DNA of 64,000 nt from Cognaticolwellia beringensis (GTDB lineage: Bacteria; Pseudomonadota; Gammaproteobacteria; Enterobacterales; Alteromonadaceae). The translations under genes and the position numbers were made by a program. The stretch spans positions 2,480,001-2,544,000 of the forward strand of contig NZ_CP020465.1 in the NCBI RefSeq assembly GCF_002076895.1. The letters are read 5' to 3'. This document shows, piece by piece, positions 23,269 through 34,915 of the stretch; position 1 is the first letter of the stretch, and each line of letters begins with the position of its first letter. The notes beneath the pieces were generated by a model that made no database searches, was not told the origin of the DNA, and saw only the letters and a program-made list of their open reading frames with translations.

Positions 23269-25491
23269 ATGCAAGTTTCCGAAAACACCAACGATGATTT
23301 TTTGTTTATCGATGATAGTGATGAAGATGAAATTTTTGATTCAGCTATAAGAGATACCTGGAAAGTCTTAATTGTCGATGATGACCCTGAAATTCATTCA
23401 GTAACTCAACTTGCCTTATCAGACTTGGTCGTTTTAGGTCGGCATTTAGAATATGTACATGCTTATTCAGGTCAAGATGCTTGTAAACTCATTGAAGAGC
23501 ATGAGGATATCGTTCTAGTGCTACTTGATGTAGTTATGGAAAGCGATGATGCAGGACTCGCGGTTGTTAAACATATACGTGAACAATTAAAGCGTGATGA
23601 TATTCGGATAGTATTGCGCACGGGTCAACCTGGTTATGCACCAGAAGAAAGCGTAATTAAAGACTACGATATAAACGATTACAAAACTAAAACTGAATTA
23701 ACCCGCCGTAAATTAGTGACCACGGTTTATGCTGCCATTCGTTCATATCAACAAATTGACTCAGTGACTAAAAATAGACAAGGCTTAGAAAAAATTATTG
23801 GCGCTGCTGCCAGCTTGTTAGAGTTACATACGGTGCATGACTATGCGAATGGAGTGTTAGCTGAATTAAAAATGCTTGTTGATAGTAGTAACGGTATTTT
23901 TTGCGCTCGGGGTCAAGGTATTGTTGAAGGTGCTGATGACTTAAGTTTGTATATCCTTGGCCAAAGTGGTTTATCTGAAGCGAAGGTGAACCAAAAGCTG
24001 ACCACATTCGATAATCGAGATGTCATTAGCCAAATCACCAGTTGCTTCCAACAAAAACAGCACTTTTTTGCTGTGGATTCGGCATCATTCTATCTAGCCA
24101 GTGGTGGTTTTAGAGCCGTAATTCATTTAGAACTAGATCAAGCTTTAACCACCATTGAAATACAACTTATTGAAGTTTTCCTGACAAATATTGCTACGGG
24201 TTATGAGAATGTTCATTTATTTCAAAAACTCCGCAATGCCGCTTATAAAGATTGGTTAACTGAATTACCGAATAGATTAGACTTCGTCAATTTATTAGAT
24301 GACTTTTGTCAAAGTGATGATAACTTAGTCAGCGCACTGATAGATCTTAATCATTTTAGTGATATAAATGACGGGCTTGGACAAGATGTTGGTAATCAAC
24401 TTCTGATGGCGGTATCTGCACGTATTAGAGCATTAAGTGAGGAAAATCAACTGGCTCGCATTGGTGCTGATGTCTTCGGTATTATTGGTCCCAAAAAATG
24501 GGTGAATCCTGAAACATTAACTGCGCTCTTTAGTCAGCCATTTTCTGCTGGGGAGCAAAGCTTACTCATTAGTGCAAGTTATGGTTTTTGTTCAAAAAAA
24601 TCAGCTGGTTCTCGCGGTGTAAAAGTACTTAACCAAATTAATATTGCTCTTAATTTAGCCAAAAAATCGCTGCATGAGCCTTATGTCTATTATCACCAAG
24701 AAATGGAAGATAAAACACTGTGGCGTTTAAGTATGATAAGGCAGTTACGAACTGATTTTGCTGATAATCGTCTGGAACTTTTTTATCAACCGCAATTAAG
24801 TTTAGCAACCGGGAAAATCATTGGTGCAGAAGCTCTACTGCGCTGGAAAACCGCAGAAGGTAAATTTATTTCACCTGCGGTATTTATCCCTTTAGCTGAA
24901 TATTCAGGATTAATTATTGATATTGGCAATTGGGTTGTCGATCAAGCTTGCCAGCAGTTAAATAGGTTGGCAGAAAGCAAATTTCCAGATGTCAGTATTT
25001 CGGTTAATGTGTCTATCCCTCAATTTAAACGCGAAAACTTTGTTAGTACCGTTATTGCAATAGCACAATCGCATAAAGTTGATATGAGTAAATTAGAGTT
25101 GGAAATAACTGAAAACGTGTTAATGGATGAACCTCAGATTATTATTGACGCTCTAGTGAAACTCAAAGCCGAGGGCATTAGTATTGCGCTTGATGATTTT
25201 GGGACTGGTTTTTCGTCATTAAGCTACTTACAAAAATTGCCTTTAGATCGATTAAAAGTCGATCGGGCTTTTGTCAGTGACATTGCTGAACCGGGTGGCT
25301 CTATTATTGCTGACACTATTATTAATTTAGGCAAACAAATGGGCCTAAAAGTTATTGCAGAAGGCATTGAAACAATTGAACAAGAAGCTGAACTTAAGGC
25401 TTTAGCTTGTGATGAAGTTCAAGGTTTTTACTATGCTAAGCCGATGCCAGCCGATGATTTTTTTAGCTGTTTAGAGAAAATAAACCGATAG
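23269..25491 (+). CDS. Response regulator with degenerate GGDEF and EAL domains
   Basis: Probable cyclic-di-GMP phosphodiesterase under phosphorelay control. Residues 32-155 form a receiver domain: acidic cluster Asp37-39, phospho-acceptor Asp87 in LLDVVM. A middle DUF3369-like segment (about 170-320) follows. The GGDEF domain has GADVF at 399-403 instead of GGDEF, so cyclase activity is unlikely. The EAL domain is intact, with EALLRW at 521-526 and DDFGTGFSS. No sensor kinase is adjacent. There is no membrane segment, so it is soluble. It is followed by a strong terminator. Confidence 0.9.
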   Translation: MQVSENTNDDFLFIDDSDEDEIFDSAIRDTWKVLIVDDDPEIHSVTQLALSDLVVLGRHLEYVHAYSGQDACKLIEEHEDIVLVLLDVVMESDDAGLAVVKHIREQLKRDDIRIVLRTGQPGYAPEESVIKDYDINDYKTKTELTRRKLVTTVYAAIRSYQQIDSVTKNRQGLEKIIGAAASLLELHTVHDYANGVLAELKMLVDSSNGIFCARGQGIVEGADDLSLYILGQSGLSEAKVNQKLTTFDNRDVISQITSCFQQKQHFFAVDSASFYLASGGFRAVIHLELDQALTTIEIQLIEVFLTNIATGYENVHLFQKLRNAAYKDWLTELPNRLDFVNLLDDFCQSDDNLVSALIDLNHFSDINDGLGQDVGNQLLMAVSARIRALSEENQLARIGADVFGIIGPKKWVNPETLTALFSQPFSAGEQSLLISASYGFCSKKSAGSRGVKVLNQINIALNLAKKSLHEPYVYYHQEMEDKTLWRLSMIRQLRTDFADNRLELFYQPQLSLATGKIIGAEALLRWKTAEGKFISPAVFIPLAEYSGLIIDIGNWVVDQACQQLNRLAESKFPDVSISVNVSIPQFKRENFVSTVIAIAQSHKVDMSKLELEITENVLMDEPQIIIDALVKLKAEGISIALDDFGTGFSSLSYLQKLPLDRLKVDRAFVSDIAEPGGSIIADTIINLGKQMGLKVIAEGIETIEQEAELKALACDEVQGFYYAKPMPADDFFSCLEKINR

Positions 25492-25525
25492 CATATAGCG
25501 ATGTACTTTAGTTAAAAGCGTTTGT

Positions 25526-26722
25526 TTAAAGCACTTGTTCAACAAGTGCTTTTTCTTTTCTGCGAAACTCTACATTTAAGCTTGGCGAGTAAGGCATAAA
25601 TAAAGTCAATAATAATGAGCAGCAGGCAAACCCTGCGCCGATATAAAATACCCACGAAGCATTAACTATCCAGACCATACCTAGTAAGGCCGGAATAACA
25701 ACAGCTGCTATATGGTTAATTGAAAAACTGACACCTGCACTTGCGGCAATATCTTCCGGTAATGCTATTTTTTGAAAATAGGTTTTTATTGCAATTGCCA
25801 ATGCGAAAAATAAATGGTCGATAACATAAAGCACAGCTGCAATATTAGCATTCTCGACTAAGCCATAAAGAATAAACAGGATAGTTAACCCTATGTACTC
25901 AAACCTTAAAACATTACGTTCGCTAACACGTCCAATAAATTGACCGATTTTGGCGGCAAATAACCAGTTGAATACATAGTTAATCATAAATAGTGCACTC
26001 ACATCGGCAACACTATAATTAAATTTTTCTACCATTAAAAAACCAGCGAATACGACAAATATCTGTCTGCGAGCGCCACTAAAGAAAGTTAAAGCATAAA
26101 AGAGCAGATAACGTTTTCGCAAAATTAATCGACGTGATTGTTCTACCGGTGGGGCAAAATATGGAAATGATATCGCTAGTGCGATAGTAAAAATGAGTGC
26201 GATGCTGCCGAACAGCATATAGGTGGCTTGATAGCTCCATGAGAAATGTTTCATTAATAGCCATATTCCACCAAAGGCAAGTAACGAGGCGATCGATTTT
26301 ACGGATAAAGCTCGACCTAAGAAATGTGCGGTTTTGTCTTTGCTGATCCACTGTAAAGTCAGTGACTGATTAACCGTTTCAAAATAATGAAAACCAACCG
26401 ACATAATGACCGTAGTTAGGTATAAGCCAATGACCGATGGAAAGTAGCCAGTCGCCGCAACACCTAAGCTAGTTAAGCCAAGTGAAAGTAATGCTAATCT
26501 TTGTTCTTTAATGAAAAACAAAACATAAATAGTGGTAAAGGCGAGGAACCCCGGCACTTCTCTTAAACTTTGTAATATACCTATCTCTACGCCGGTAAAG
26601 CTGGCTTGTTCAATAACAAAGTTATTAAGCATTGCCATCCAGACAGAAAATACTAAAGGCATAATAAATGCCATTGCGAGCAGTAAGTTTTCTGGTGAAC
26701 TTAACTTCGTATTTAATGGCAT
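25526..26722 (-). CDS. MFS transporter
   Basis: About 12 hydrophobic segments over 398 residues and no signal peptide. It has the general major-facilitator architecture of two six-helix halves joined by a basic loop around residues 190-205 (QSRRLILRKRYLL). Substrate cannot be read from the sequence. It is convergent with the EAL gene, and its last codons lie inside the shared terminator hairpin. It is divergent from the MazG-like gene. Confidence 0.8.
   Translation of the reverse strand: MPLNTKLSSPENLLLAMAFIMPLVFSVWMAMLNNFVIEQASFTGVEIGILQSLREVPGFLAFTTIYVLFFIKEQRLALLSLGLTSLGVAATGYFPSVIGLYLTTVIMSVGFHYFETVNQSLTLQWISKDKTAHFLGRALSVKSIASLLAFGGIWLLMKHFSWSYQATYMLFGSIALIFTIALAISFPYFAPPVEQSRRLILRKRYLLFYALTFFSGARRQIFVVFAGFLMVEKFNYSVADVSALFMINYVFNWLFAAKIGQFIGRVSERNVLRFEYIGLTILFILYGLVENANIAAVLYVIDHLFFALAIAIKTYFQKIALPEDIAASAGVSFSINHIAAVVIPALLGMVWIVNASWVFYIGAGFACCSLLLTLFMPYSPSLNVEFRRKEKALVEQVL
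25528..25555 (+). terminator. Rho-independent terminator, near-perfect palindrome
   Basis: AAAGCACTTGTT-C-AACAAGTGCTTT with a T-rich tail serves the EAL gene. It overlaps the 3' end of the convergent MFS gene. Confidence 0.85.
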
Positions 26723-26873
26723 TTCAATTTTATGGTGTTGACAGCGGCAGATTATTATATGTTAATTGTGGGTAAAATACACGATTAGCACAGTGAGATA
26801 GTTTCTGAACAATACCCAAATTTTCACGCTAATATAATATTGATCAGTTAATTAAGTAACTATTGAGACACTT

Positions 26874-27158
26874 ATGGATATTAATAAAATAGCAGAGCTT
26901 AACTATCACTGGGTCGAGCGAATGGGGTGGCACAATAAAACCACCTTGGAAGCATTAGCATTAGTAGCATCGGAAGTTGGCGAAGCTATAAATGAATGTC
27001 GCGGTGAAAAACCGACTGATGATTTTGCTGAAGAACTCGCTGATATTGTGCTGAGAGTTCTAGATATTGCGCATTGGCAAGGTATCGATATGGAAAAAGA
27101 GCTACTGGATAAAATGAAAAAAAATGAACAAAGAGGCACTAGGGGCCGCATTAAGTAA
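26874..27158 (+). CDS. MazG-like nucleotide pyrophosphohydrolase
   Basis: A 94-residue all-alpha NTP-PPase-type domain. The metal-binding pattern EXXE (Glu34, Glu37 in SEVGEA) followed by EXXD (Glu54, Asp57 in EELADIVLRVLD) is intact, which suggests hydrolysis of (d)NTPs to monophosphates for house-cleaning. The true substrate is unknown. Its basic C-terminus (RGTRGRIK) is short. It stands between a divergent MFS gene and fadBA, with no shared operon visible. Confidence 0.8.
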   Translation: MDINKIAELNYHWVERMGWHNKTTLEALALVASEVGEAINECRGEKPTDDFAEELADIVLRVLDIAHWQGIDMEKELLDKMKKNEQRGTRGRIK

Positions 27159-27188
27159 GGGGATGAAACAAATTAATACACTTAATTA

Positions 27189-27200
27189 AAACGCTTGTTT
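27189..27200. promoter_or_regulatory. Candidate PsrA-type operator of fadBA
   Basis: AAAC-GCTT-GTTT is a palindrome of the form AAAC(N4)GTTT, similar to sites of the fatty-acid regulator PsrA. It lies about 165 bases before the fadB start. The regulator is not in this window; binding is inferred. Confidence 0.35.
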
Positions 27201-27365
27201 AAAAAAGTTTGCTTTCCTTTTCCTTTCAAGGCAAACTCATTGGCACTTTATTTATTTTACTCGCTAAATAATTTTAATGAGTAAGCTAAATATTCACACG
27301 CTTGGTAGTAGTCTATGATTACATATTACCAGTCAATCGACCCACAAAAAGTCAGGAGAGTAGGC

Positions 27366-29528
27366 ATGTTATTTCAAGGCAAAAGCCTTTCTGCCAAGTT
27401 GTTAGATGATGGCATTGTCGAATTTAAATTCGATGCACAAGGCTCAGTTAACAAATTTGATCAGGCAACGTTTAAAGAATATATCGCAGTTGTTGATGCG
27501 ATTAATAATTGCAATGAAGCAAAAGGGGTACTGGTTACTTCTGGTAAGTCTTCTTTCATCGTTGGTGCTGATATCACCGAGTTTTTAGAAACATTTAAAA
27601 AATCTGAAGATGAATTATTGCCTTGGGTTAAACAAGCTTCAGATGTTTTTGACTCATTCGAAGATATTAATCTACCTACAGTTGTCGCCATCAATGGTTT
27701 CGCTTTAGGTGGCGGTTGTGAAATGACATTAGCGTGTGATTATCGTATTGCTGATACCACATGTTCAATCGGCTTGCCAGAAGTAAACTTAGGTTTAATA
27801 CCTGGCTTTGGTGGTACAGTTCGTTTACCACGTGTACTTGGTGCTGATAATGCCATTGAGTGGATGTCGACAGGCCGAGCTTTCAAAGCTGAACAAGCTA
27901 TGGCGGTAGGATTACTTGACGCCGTAGTTGCGCCAGAGCATTTGCGTGAAGCGGCAATAAAAATGCTAACGCAAGCTATCGACGGTAAATTAGATTGGCG
28001 TGCGAAACGTCAGCCTAAACTAGAAGCATTAAAGCTTTCACCAACAGAAAGCATTATGACCTTTAATACGTGTAAAGGCATGATTGCAGCGAAAGCTGGT
28101 AAGCATTATCCAGCACCTATGGTGATGGTTAAAACGATTGAGGCTGCCGCAGGTTTAGACCGTGCAGGTGCAATGGCATTAGAAAATGCCGGCTTTGCAA
28201 AATTAGCGAAAACCGATGTAGCTACGGCACAAATTGGCTTATTTATGGCTGATCAAGTAGTGAAAGGTAAAGCCAAAAAAGCCGCTAAACAAGCGACTAA
28301 AGCAGTCAATAAAGCTGCTGTATTGGGTGCTGGTATTATGGGTGGTGGTATTGCTTACCAATCAGCCTATAAAGGCACGCCAATTATCATGAAAGATATT
28401 AACGACCAAGCGCTTGACCTTGGCTTAACAACGGCTGCTGGTATTTTAACTAAGCAAGTTGAACGTGGCCGCATGACCGCTAAGAAAATGGCAGGTGTAC
28501 TGAATAACATCACACCATCATTAAGTTACGACAGCGTTAAAGATGTTGATATTGTCGTTGAGGCGGTAGTTGAGAATCCAAAAGTTAAAGCTATGGTATT
28601 GGCTGAAGTGGAAAACCACGTTAGCGAAGACACTATAGTGACTTCAAATACCTCGACTATTTCAATTGATTTACTAGCACAAAGTCTTAAACGCAAAGAT
28701 AAATTTTGTGGCATGCATTTCTTCAACCCAGTTAATAAAATGCCATTAGTTGAAGTCATTCGTGGTAAAGAAACCTCAGATGAAACCGTTGCTGCTGTTG
28801 TAGCCTACGCTGCGAAAATGGGTAAATCACCTATCGTAGTTAACGATTGTCCTGGTTTTTATATCAACCGTGTTTTATTCCCATACTTTGCCGGCTTTAG
28901 CCAATTAGTGCTTGAAGGTGCTGATTTTACCGCTGTCGATAAAGTAATGGAAAAACAATTCGGTTGGCCAATGGGCCCTGCATACTTACTTGATGTTGTG
29001 GGTATCGATACTGCAGATCATTGTACCGGTGTTATGTCATCGGGTTTCCCAACGCGTATGGGTAAAATTGATAATGACCCAGTAAGTGCGTTATACAACA
29101 GTAAACGTTTAGGTCAGAAAAATGGTAAAGGCTTTTACGATTACGGCAAAGATAAGCGCGGTCGTCCAACTAAAGTCGCGGCACAAGCAGCTTATGATTT
29201 GTTTGCTGGGGTTGAGAAAAAAGACTTCAGTCAAGACGAAACTATTGCTCGTTTGATGATCCCTATGGTCAATGAAGTGGTACGTTGTTTAGAAGAAGGT
29301 GTGGTGGATACTGCAGCTGAAGCTGACATGGGCTTGATATACGGCTTAGGTTTTCCTCCATTTAGAGGCGGTCCAATTCGTTATTTAGAAACTCTAGGAT
29401 TAGATAACTTTATTGCCATGGCAGATAAATACGCGCACTTAGGCGAAATTTATCAAGTTACTGACGGTATGCGCGAAATGGCGAAATCTGGTCAGTCATA
29501 TTTTACAACAGACGTTAAAACAGCTTAA
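27366..29528 (+). CDS. fadB: Fatty-acid oxidation complex subunit alpha
   Basis: Bifunctional beta-oxidation enzyme. The N-terminal enoyl-CoA hydratase/isomerase half has [21 protein letters not shown] and [14 protein letters not shown]. The C-terminal 3-hydroxyacyl-CoA dehydrogenase half has the NAD loop [11 protein letters not shown] and the catalytic histidine in CGMHFFNPV. The ATG at 27366 is chosen because AGGAG stands eight bases upstream and the protein then matches E. coli FadB from its first residue. The frame is open 17 codons further up, to 27315, without a good ribosome site. Length 720. It is followed after 15 bases by fadA, its complex partner. Confidence 0.96.
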   Translation: MLFQGKSLSAKLLDDGIVEFKFDAQGSVNKFDQATFKEYIAVVDAINNCNEAKGVLVTSGKSSFIVGADITEFLETFKKSEDELLPWVKQASDVFDSFEDINLPTVVAINGFALGGGCEMTLACDYRIADTTCSIGLPEVNLGLIPGFGGTVRLPRVLGADNAIEWMSTGRAFKAEQAMAVGLLDAVVAPEHLREAAIKMLTQAIDGKLDWRAKRQPKLEALKLSPTESIMTFNTCKGMIAAKAGKHYPAPMVMVKTIEAAAGLDRAGAMALENAGFAKLAKTDVATAQIGLFMADQVVKGKAKKAAKQATKAVNKAAVLGAGIMGGGIAYQSAYKGTPIIMKDINDQALDLGLTTAAGILTKQVERGRMTAKKMAGVLNNITPSLSYDSVKDVDIVVEAVVENPKVKAMVLAEVENHVSEDTIVTSNTSTISIDLLAQSLKRKDKFCGMHFFNPVNKMPLVEVIRGKETSDETVAAVVAYAAKMGKSPIVVNDCPGFYINRVLFPYFAGFSQLVLEGADFTAVDKVMEKQFGWPMGPAYLLDVVGIDTADHCTGVMSSGFPTRMGKIDNDPVSALYNSKRLGQKNGKGFYDYGKDKRGRPTKVAAQAAYDLFAGVEKKDFSQDETIARLMIPMVNEVVRCLEEGVVDTAAEADMGLIYGLGFPPFRGGPIRYLETLGLDNFIAMADKYAHLGEIYQVTDGMREMAKSGQSYFTTDVKTA

Positions 29529-30707
<1,179 letters not shown>

Positions 30708-30767
30708 CGTTTAACTAATATGTTTAATTAGGCTCTGATTTAATTAAATAAGTTTACGGTATCTATG

Positions 30768-30793
30768 AAGCCCAACAATTGTTGGGCTTTTTT
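30768..30793 (+). terminator. Rho-independent terminator of fadBA
   Basis: AAGCCCAACA/TGTTGGGCTT hairpin followed by a T run. Confidence 0.88.
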
Positions 30794-30842
30794 GTCTGTT
30801 CTAATTGGAAGCTATTCTCGTGCAGTAGTAAAAAGTGTTTTC

Positions 30843-31406
30843 TTACGATTGCTTATTCTCCAAGCGATACAGCACCACTTCGGAATTACCTAACTGTGCG
30901 TCAGAATGAATATACGATTTAATAAATTCCATTCCGAGTTTTTTCATTACGGCAATTGAGCCAAGGTTGTCTTTTACCGCTATAGCACTAAAGCTTTTAT
31001 TTTCTTTCTGTTTAGCCAGTAATTGTTGAATGTGGAGCGCGGCTTCTGTGGCAAAACCTTTGCCCCAAGTAGATTGTAAAAACCGCCAACCTAATTCAAT
31101 ATCATGCCACTTAGGATGGTCAGAAAAGAAATCCATTGGACGCACTAAAACCCAGCCAATATCCTCTTGAGTGTTGATGACTGTAACTTTCCATAATCCC
31201 AAACCTTTTTCGATGTCTTTATAGGCATTATGTCGTGGGATAAACACTTGACGAATATCTTCACGCGTCGTCATATTACCGCCATTAATATAGCGCATAA
31301 CTTCTGGATTTTGATCAAGCTGAAAAAGAAACTCGCTATCGTTCTCATTAATAAGTTGATAGCTTAGCCGATCTGAGTTGTGGATCTTCATATTTGCAAC
31401 CTTCAT
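30843..31406 (-). CDS. GNAT acetyltransferase, RimJ/RimL-like
   Basis: Single-domain acetyltransferase of 187 residues. The acetyl-CoA-binding loop reads STWGKGFATEAA, followed by VKDNLGSIAVMKKLGMEF, the usual C-terminal pattern of the RimJ/RimL/SpeG branch. Acceptor unknown: it could be a protein N-terminus, a small metabolite or an antibiotic. Translation may start at codon 6 (MKIHNSDRL) rather than at the first ATG. Convergent with fadBA and divergent from the prolyl oligopeptidase gene. Confidence 0.85.
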   Translation of the reverse strand: MKVANMKIHNSDRLSYQLINENDSEFLFQLDQNPEVMRYINGGNMTTREDIRQVFIPRHNAYKDIEKGLGLWKVTVINTQEDIGWVLVRPMDFFSDHPKWHDIELGWRFLQSTWGKGFATEAALHIQQLLAKQKENKSFSAIAVKDNLGSIAVMKKLGMEFIKSYIHSDAQLGNSEVVLYRLENKQS

Positions 31407-31552
31407 GTATTTTTAATCGCTTTGTCGTACAAATATCTTAGCAAAATTTCATTGAATTTATTATCTTAACTCAGCCGATACGGTAGACATCAATTAATGC
31501 CTATCATATGATTGATAACAAAATATTAACAATTTTATTTGCTTGGTAAATT

Positions 31553-33727
31553 ATGAATACTAAAAAATTAGTTTTAAGCTCGGCTGTTTTGATCGCCTTT
31601 TGCGGCTTATCAGGATGTGGCGAAAATACGAACAATACTTCACAGGCTGAAAAAGTAATGAGTGTAGCCAATGAAAGTACCGTATTAACTTATCCAACAA
31701 CGAAAAAAGTGCCGGTTGTTGATGAATATTTTGGCAACCAAGTTACCGATAATTACCGTTGGCTAGAAGATGATATGAGTGCTGAAACCGCAGATTGGGT
31801 AAAAGTACAAAATAAAACGACATACGAATACTTAGCGCAAATACCTTATCGCGATAAAATTAAGTCTCGTCTCGCAGCATTGCTTGATTATGAAAAAGTC
31901 GGTATGCCATTTGTTGAAGGTGACTATAGCTATTTTTATAAAAATGATGGTTTGCAAAACCAATATGTTTTATATCGCCAAAAAGGTGATGCCCCAGCGG
32001 AAGTGTTTTTAGACCCCAATACCTTTAGCGAAGATGGTACGATTTCCTTAGGCAGTATCGAGTTTAGTGAAGACGGTTCATTGGCGGTTTATTTAATTTC
32101 AGAGGGCGGTAGTGACTGGCGTAAAGCGCGTATTATTGATACTAAAACCAAAGCAGTACTTGAGTCAGAGCTAGTTGATATTAAATTTAGCAGCTTGTCA
32201 TGGTTGGGTAATAAAGGTTTTTACTATTCAAGCTACGACAAACCTAAAGGGAGTGAACTTTCTGCGAAAACCGATCAACATAAGCTTTATTACCACAAGT
32301 TAGGCACTGAGCAATCACAAGATACACTGGTGTTTGGTGGCACTGATGCCGAGAAGCATCGCTATGTGGGAGGTGAGGTGACCAAAGATGGTAAGTACTT
32401 GTTAGTTTATGCCTCGGTTTCTACTTCGGGTAATAAATTATTCATAAAAGACTTAACTCAAGCTGACACACCTTTAGTTACGGTCGTGGGTAATACGAAG
32501 TCAGACACTGAGCTGGTGAGTAGTAATGGCGATGAATTACTCTTCATTACTAATATGGACGCGCCAAACAAACGCGTCGTAAAAACTAATGCTTTAAAAC
32601 CTACATCAGAGCACTGGATTGATGTTATTGCTGAGACAGAGAATGTTTTATCTGTGTCAACTGGTGGCAAATCACTTTTCGCTAAATATATGAAAGACGC
32701 TGCTTCTTTTATTCAACAATATGACTTTTCTGGAAAGTTAATCCGCGACATCGCCTTACCTGAAGTTGGAACAGCGAGTGGCTTTAGTGGCAAAGCATCT
32801 CAGGCTAAACTTTATTATTCATTTAGTAATCAAAAAACACCTTCAACGACTTTTAGCTTAGATGTTGCAACTGGTGAATCAAAAGTTCATATGAAGTCTA
32901 AAGTTAACTTCAACAGTGACAACTTCGTGTCAAAGCAAGTTTTCTATACATCTAAAGATGGCACAAAAGTGCCGATGATTATTACCCATAAGAAGGGCTT
33001 AATATTAGATGGTAATAACCCGACGATATTATATGGCTACGGTGGTTTTAATGTCAGTTTGCAACCGAAATTTAGCTCAACGCGTGCCGCTTGGTTAGAG
33101 TTAGGTGGTGTATATGCTGTTGCTAACTTGCGTGGCGGTGGTGAGTATGGGAAAAAATGGCATAACGCAGGCACAAAGCTTAAAAAACAGAATGTTTTTG
33201 ATGACTTTATCGCTGCCGCAGAATATTTGATTAAAGAAAAAGTAACGTCTTCAGATAAGCTTGCGGTAATGGGTGGCTCTAACGGTGGCTTGCTAGTTGG
33301 GGCAGTAATGACCCAGCGTCCTGAGCTATTTAAAGTCGCATTACCTGCGGTTGGCGTACTTGATATGCTGCGCTATCACACCTTTACTTCAGGTGCTGGC
33401 TGGGCATACGACTATGGTAAATCAGATGATAATGCAGAAATGTTTAACTACTTATTAGGCTATTCGCCAGTACACAATGTTAAAGCAGGCATTCAATACC
33501 CTGCAACATTGGTTACAACGGGTGATCACGACGATCGCGTTGTGCCTGCCCATTCATTTAAGTTTGCTGCTGAATTACAAGCCAAGCAAGCCGGCGCTAA
33601 TCCAACCTTAATTCGTATTGAAACAGATGCAGGTCATGGCGCAGGGACACCCATCAGCAAAACTATTGATCAATATGCTGATATTTACGGTTTTACGCTA
33701 TTTAATATGGGCGTGAAGGCTATTTAA
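31553..33727 (+). CDS. Prolyl oligopeptidase, lipoprotein form
   Basis: Serine peptidase of family S9A, cleaving short peptides after proline. A lipoprotein signal with lipobox LSGC (Cys22) places it on a membrane facing the periplasm. The N-terminal beta-propeller (about 45-450) is followed by an alpha/beta hydrolase with the nucleophile in GGSNGG, the aspartate in GDHDDRV and the histidine in DAGHGAG. NLRGGGEYG is also characteristic. Length 724 is normal. It ends in a bidirectional terminator. Confidence 0.93.
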   Translation: MNTKKLVLSSAVLIAFCGLSGCGENTNNTSQAEKVMSVANESTVLTYPTTKKVPVVDEYFGNQVTDNYRWLEDDMSAETADWVKVQNKTTYEYLAQIPYRDKIKSRLAALLDYEKVGMPFVEGDYSYFYKNDGLQNQYVLYRQKGDAPAEVFLDPNTFSEDGTISLGSIEFSEDGSLAVYLISEGGSDWRKARIIDTKTKAVLESELVDIKFSSLSWLGNKGFYYSSYDKPKGSELSAKTDQHKLYYHKLGTEQSQDTLVFGGTDAEKHRYVGGEVTKDGKYLLVYASVSTSGNKLFIKDLTQADTPLVTVVGNTKSDTELVSSNGDELLFITNMDAPNKRVVKTNALKPTSEHWIDVIAETENVLSVSTGGKSLFAKYMKDAASFIQQYDFSGKLIRDIALPEVGTASGFSGKASQAKLYYSFSNQKTPSTTFSLDVATGESKVHMKSKVNFNSDNFVSKQVFYTSKDGTKVPMIITHKKGLILDGNNPTILYGYGGFNVSLQPKFSSTRAAWLELGGVYAVANLRGGGEYGKKWHNAGTKLKKQNVFDDFIAAAEYLIKEKVTSSDKLAVMGGSNGGLLVGAVMTQRPELFKVALPAVGVLDMLRYHTFTSGAGWAYDYGKSDDNAEMFNYLLGYSPVHNVKAGIQYPATLVTTGDHDDRVVPAHSFKFAAELQAKQAGANPTLIRIETDAGHGAGTPISKTIDQYADIYGFTLFNMGVKAI

Positions 33728-33746
33728 TTGCTGGCGTTAAAATAGC

Positions 33747-33774
33747 AAAAAGCCCAGCAATTGCTGGGCTTTTT
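33747..33774. terminator. Bidirectional terminator between oligopeptidase and ppaC
   Basis: AAAAAGCCCAGCA/TGCTGGGCTTTTT is a perfect palindrome with A and T runs on either side, and serves both convergent genes. Confidence 0.88.
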
Positions 33775-33822
33775 AATATGTACTTATTTTTAGAACTACT
33801 CGCTATCTAATCAATGTTCAGG

Positions 33823-34749
33823 TTACTTAGCAAAGGTATTTTGTAATGGTGGTACAACTTGCTTTTTACGACTCATAACACCTGGAAGCCAAACCTTGCC
33901 GTCAACCAAAGTAATATCATAAGCTTTTTCAACAATGCTAGTGTCGTCACTAACTACTAGTAATTCTGACCCTTCTTGCATAATGTCAGTAAGTAGCAAC
34001 ATCACGGTATGACGATTACCTTCTTCTTTAACTGCTTGTAGATCTGCATATAAATCAGCTTTCATATCATCGAATAACGCTAAATCAATTACTTCTAGTT
34101 GGCCTATGCCTACGATGTTGTCGCTCATGTTAAAATCTTTAAAATCTCGAAGCACAAGTTCACGAACAGGTGTGCCGGCGACAGATGATTTGACGGTGAA
34201 CATTTCCATGCCCAAGCCTTTATAATCTTCAATGCCAGCAATTTCAGCTAAGGCCTCAACACATTTAATATCAGCAGTTGTACAAGTTGGAGATTTAAAT
34301 ATCACCGTATCAGATAAAATTGCACACATCATGGCGCCAGCGATATTTTTAGGAATTTCAACATCGTGAAAGTCGTACATCATTTTAATTATGGTGTTAG
34401 TACAACCCACTGGGCGAACCCAAATCTCTAACGGGGTAGAAGTCGTAATATCACCCAACTTGTGGTGATCAATAATGCCTAAAACCGTGCTGTCATCAAT
34501 ATCGTCAGGACCTTGGATACGGTCTGAGTGATCAACTACATAAATACCGTCAGTGTCAGCGAAAGTTAATTTTAGCTCAGGTTTTTCTAAACCAAACTTC
34601 TCTAAAATGAATGCAGTTTCAGGCGAAAGTTCACCTAAACGTGCGGGTCTTACATCTTCACCAATCGTTGTTTTTAAATATGAAAGAGCGATGGCTGAGC
34701 AGATTGAATCTGAATCAGGTACTTTGTGACCTACGGCATAAGCTGGCAT
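33823..34749 (-). CDS. ppaC: Manganese-dependent inorganic pyrophosphatase
   Basis: Family II pyrophosphatase (DHH superfamily) hydrolysing PPi to phosphate in the cytosol. Metal ligands are visible in GHKVPDSDS (His7, Asp11, Asp13), VVDHSD and IIDHHKLGD. The C-terminal DHHA2 domain ends with the substrate-binding SRKKQV. Length 308 is typical. Single gene; its 5' region carries no obvious operator. Confidence 0.94.
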   Translation of the reverse strand: MPAYAVGHKVPDSDSICSAIALSYLKTTIGEDVRPARLGELSPETAFILEKFGLEKPELKLTFADTDGIYVVDHSDRIQGPDDIDDSTVLGIIDHHKLGDITTSTPLEIWVRPVGCTNTIIKMMYDFHDVEIPKNIAGAMMCAILSDTVIFKSPTCTTADIKCVEALAEIAGIEDYKGLGMEMFTVKSSVAGTPVRELVLRDFKDFNMSDNIVGIGQLEVIDLALFDDMKADLYADLQAVKEEGNRHTVMLLLTDIMQEGSELLVVSDDTSIVEKAYDITLVDGKVWLPGVMSRKKQVVPPLQNTFAK

Positions 34750-34882
34750 AAATTGTTAACTCCAAGCACCGATAACTCAATAACGGCGCTACTAAATAAG
34801 TATTGTCTAGAATATGGCGCGTATTCTAGCAAAATTTCTTAGTGTTAGCCTAGTGACTATTTGCACTCTTTTCATACAGCTT

Positions 34883-34915
34883 AACGACTAAGCTTAGTAG
34901 TTAAGCTTAGTCGTT
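34883..34915. other. 14-bp stem-loop at the end of cydB
   Basis: AACGACTAAGCTTA pairs perfectly with TAAGCTTAGTCGTT around a 5-nt loop. It covers the last codons and stop of cydB. No T run follows on the minus strand, so it may stabilise the 3' end rather than terminate intrinsically. Confidence 0.55.

Noticed and set aside
34750..34882. A cydX-like small gene after cydB
   Set aside because: No short frame with a hydrophobic N-terminal helix and ribosome site is present.
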